A stretch of 8,417 nucleotides of DNA, taken from Gemmatimonadaceae bacterium. GTDB lineage: Bacteria; Gemmatimonadota; Gemmatimonadetes; Gemmatimonadales; Gemmatimonadaceae. The notes beneath the pieces are model-generated. The model did no database searches and was not told the origin of the DNA. It saw only the letters and a program-made list of their open reading frames with translations. A program made the translations under genes and the position numbers. Positions 6,904 through 8,417 of this stretch are shown piece after piece (the first letter of the stretch is position 1; every line of letters starts with the position of its first letter). The stretch lies in NCBI GenBank assembly GCA_013813605.1, contig JACCRL010000331.1, forward strand, positions 1 through 8,417. Reading direction: 5' to 3'.

Positions 6904-6962
6904 CCTGCAATTGCCTTCAAGGGGGCACGCTCAGGTCAATGGGAAATCACGGCTGCACAGCA

Positions 6963-6978
6963 GGTGGATGCGTCCACC
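6963..6978 (+). other. Small hairpin in the probable dnaK leader
   Basis: GGTGGA-TGCG-TCCACC is a perfect 6-bp stem with a 4-nt loop, ending 9 nt before the dnaK Shine-Dalgarno. TCCA of its right arm could instead pair weakly with TGGA at 6987-6990 at the edge of the Shine-Dalgarno. A role in dnaK translation is speculative. Confidence 0.35.
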
Positions 6979-6987
6979 AGCGTCAAT

Positions 6988-6994
6988 GGAGAGG
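6988..6994 (+). promoter_or_regulatory. Shine-Dalgarno of dnaK
   Basis: GGAGAGG followed by an 8-nt spacer to the ATG at 7003 is a strong ribosome binding site and confirms the dnaK start. Confidence 0.8.
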
Positions 6995-7002
6995 CTCAGG
7001 GA

Positions 7003-8417
7003 ATGGCTGATAAAGTAATCGGAATCGATCTCGGTACCACGAACTCGGTCGTCGCGGTCATGGAAGGCGGAGACCCCGTCGTCATACCGAACGCGGAAGG
7101 CGGACGTACGACTCCGTCGGTGGTCGGCTTCACCAAGGACGGCGAGCGGCTCGTTGGGCAGATCGCCAAGCGGCAGGCGGTGACCAACCCGACGAACACC
7201 GTGTTCTCCATCAAGCGCTTCATGGGACGCAAGACGTCCGAAGTCGCCGAAGAGTCGAAGCGCGTGCCCTACAAGGTCGCCGCAGGTGGCAACGACGTCG
7301 TCGCGATCGAGGTGCAGGGCAAGCGCTACACACCGCCCGAGATCTCGGCAATGGTCCTCCAGAAGATGAAGCAGACGGCCGAGGATTACCTCGGCTACAA
7401 GGTCGAGAAGGCGGTCATCACCGTTCCCGCCTACTTCAACGATTCGCAGCGCCAGGCGACGAAGGATGCCGGCAAGATCGCGGGCCTCGACGTGCTTCGT
7501 ATCATCAACGAGCCGACGGCTGCCGCACTCGCCTATGGCCTCGACAAGAAAAAGGACGAGAAGGTCGCCGTGTTCGACCTTGGCGGCGGCACGTACGACA
7601 TCTCTGTGCTCGAGCTGTACGACGTTGAAGGGTCACGCCAGTTCGAGGTGAAGTCGACGAATGGCGACACGCACCTTGGCGGCGACGACTTCGACCAGCG
7701 CGTGATCGACTGGCTCGTCACCGAGTTCAAGAAGGACCAGGCGATCGATCTCTCCAAGGATCCGATGGCGCTGCAGCGGCTCAAGGAAGCGGGAGAGAAG
7801 GCGAAGATGGAGCTGTCGACGACTCAGTCGACGGACATCAATCTTCCCTTCATCACCGCCGACCAGAGCGGCCCCAAGCACCTCAACTACACTCTGTCGC
7901 GCGCGAAATTCGAGCAGCTCGTCGACGACCTGATCCAGCGCACGCTGCCGCCGATGGAGCAGGCGCTAAAAGACGCGGGACTCAAGCCCGGTGAAATCGA
8001 CGAAGTCCTGCTCGTCGGCGGGTCGACGCGCATTCCAAAGATCCAGGAGATCGTCAAGAAGTTCTTCGGCAAGGATCCGAACCGCGGCGTGAACCCCGAC
8101 GAAGTCGTCGCGATCGGCGCTGCCGTGCAGGGCGCCGTTCTAACCGGCGAGCAGAAGGACGTTCTTCTCCTCGACGTCACGCCGCTCTCGCTCGGCATCG
8201 AGACGCTCGGCGGAGTTACCACCGTGCTCATCCCGCGCAACACGACGATCCCGACCAAGAAGAGCGAAACCTTTTCCACGGCTGATGACAATCAGACGAC
8301 GGTCGAGATCCACGTGCTGCAGGGCGAGCGCGAGCTCGCCAACTACAACAAGACCATCGGCAAGTTCCAGCTGACGGGCATTCCGCCCGCACCGCGCGGG
8401 CTGCCGCAGGTCGAGGT
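7003..8417 (+). CDS. dnaK: Molecular chaperone DnaK (Hsp70), 3' end outside window
   Basis: 471 complete codons of the ATP-dependent chaperone DnaK are present; it works with DnaJ and GrpE on unfolded proteins in the cytoplasm. The nucleotide-binding domain is complete: [10 protein letters not shown] (6-15, phosphate loop 1), [16 protein letters not shown] (around 138-153), [12 protein letters not shown] (around 168-179), [11 protein letters not shown] (191-201, phosphate loop 2) and [10 protein letters not shown] (337-346). The interdomain linker [12 protein letters not shown] (387-398) and the first part of the beta substrate-binding domain follow, running off the window at [14 protein letters not shown]. 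The ATG at 7003 is chosen because GGAGAGG lies 8 nt upstream and the protein opens [11 protein letters not shown] as in other DnaKs. Tyr replaces the Phe usual in DLGGGTF. No grpE or hrcA precedes it; the gene upstream is the divergent rhomboid gene. Downstream partners are outside the window. Confidence 0.99.
   Translation, partial: MADKVIGIDLGTTNSVVAVMEGGDPVVIPNAEGGRTTPSVVGFTKDGERLVGQIAKRQAVTNPTNTVFSIKRFMGRKTSEVAEESKRVPYKVAAGGNDVVAIEVQGKRYTPPEISAMVLQKMKQTAEDYLGYKVEKAVITVPAYFNDSQRQATKDAGKIAGLDVLRIINEPTAAALAYGLDKKKDEKVAVFDLGGGTYDISVLELYDVEGSRQFEVKSTNGDTHLGGDDFDQRVIDWLVTEFKKDQAIDLSKDPMALQRLKEAGEKAKMELSTTQSTDINLPFITADQSGPKHLNYTLSRAKFEQLVDDLIQRTLPPMEQALKDAGLKPGEIDEVLLVGGSTRIPKIQEIVKKFFGKDPNRGVNPDEVVAIGAAVQGAVLTGEQKDVLLLDVTPLSLGIETLGGVTTVLIPRNTTIPTKKSETFSTADDNQTTVEIHVLQGERELANYNKTIGKFQLTGIPPAPRGLPQVE

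Larger units (their letters stand above)
6848..7002. promoter_or_regulatory. Divergent regulatory region between the rhomboid gene and dnaK
   Basis: These 155 bp separate two genes transcribed away from each other, so promoters for both dnaK and the rhomboid-led cluster are expected here. I cannot place a confident -35/-10 pair for either. The region holds several inverted repeats: GCCGAAA-N10-TTTCGGC (6880-6903), the palindrome GCAATTGC (6907-6914), CCTT-C-AAGG (6914-6922) and GGTGGA-TGCG-TCCACC (6963-6978). It also has a T7 run (6893-6899). No CIRCE element (TTAGCACTC-N9-GAGTGCTAA) is present. The promoter role is inferred from gene layout; the repeats are seen directly. Confidence 0.6.

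Noticed and set aside
6915..6921. TTCAAG (CTTGAA on the - strand) as a heat-shock sigma -35 box
   Set aside because: The orientation points to the rhomboid gene rather than dnaK, and no CCCCAT-like -10 follows at the right spacing.
6911..6939. TTGCCT with GGTCAA as a sigma-70 promoter for dnaK
   Set aside because: The -10 candidate matches the consensus poorly, so I would not call it without a mapped transcription start.
6848..7002. CIRCE/HrcA operator or Pho box in the divergent region
   Set aside because: Neither TTAGCACTC/GAGTGCTAA nor a pair of Pho-box-like direct repeats is present.
7887..8291. 134-codon open frame on the - strand inside dnaK
   Set aside because: It is antisense to the highly conserved DnaK nucleotide-binding domain and has no family resemblance. 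It is another GC-driven shadow frame.

Overview
The window is GC-rich bacterial chromosome whose genes lie almost end to end. Nothing in it looks mobile or phage-derived, and I see no tRNA, rRNA or CRISPR array. High GC, a lipoprotein with a lipobox, frequent GTG/TTG starts and the general look of the DnaK and rhomboid proteins suggest a Gram-negative-type soil or water bacterium. Gemmatimonadota is my best guess, but it is an impression only. That phylum includes a known polyphosphate-accumulating species, which would suit the gene content.

Layout. On the + strand, the 3' part of a small lipoprotein gene (1-588) is followed after 14 bp by a Ppx/GppA-type exopolyphosphatase with a C-terminal HD domain (603-2246). 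Facing it on the - strand is a compact cluster read from right to left: rhomboid protease (6847-6098), PhoU-like DUF47 protein (6046-5435), Pit phosphate transporter (5435-4398) and polyphosphate kinase PPK1 (4393-2216). The 3' ends of ppk1 and ppx overlap by 31 bp. A 155-bp divergent intergenic region then separates the rhomboid gene from dnaK (7003 to the window edge, + strand), which is cut off in its substrate-binding domain.

How the genes work together. Pit brings phosphate into the cell, and the DUF47 protein is the usual Pit partner or regulator. PPK1 stores the terminal phosphate of ATP as polyphosphate, and Ppx releases it again. Uptake, storage and release thus sit in 4.5 kb. The uptake and synthesis genes are tightly coupled (TAGTG overlap for DUF47/pit, 4-bp gap for pit/ppk1). 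The degradation gene is convergent and overlapping, so the two transcripts may interfere. All four - strand genes start with GTG or TTG.

Every gene but the lipoprotein belongs to a known family, and I found no undescribed multi-gene system. The points most worth a second look are the convergent ppx/ppk1 overlap with tandem hairpins at the ppx stop, mutually exclusive hairpins with a T7 tract upstream of dnaK, the apparently intact HD metal site in Ppx, and the rhomboid gene at the head of the phosphate cluster.
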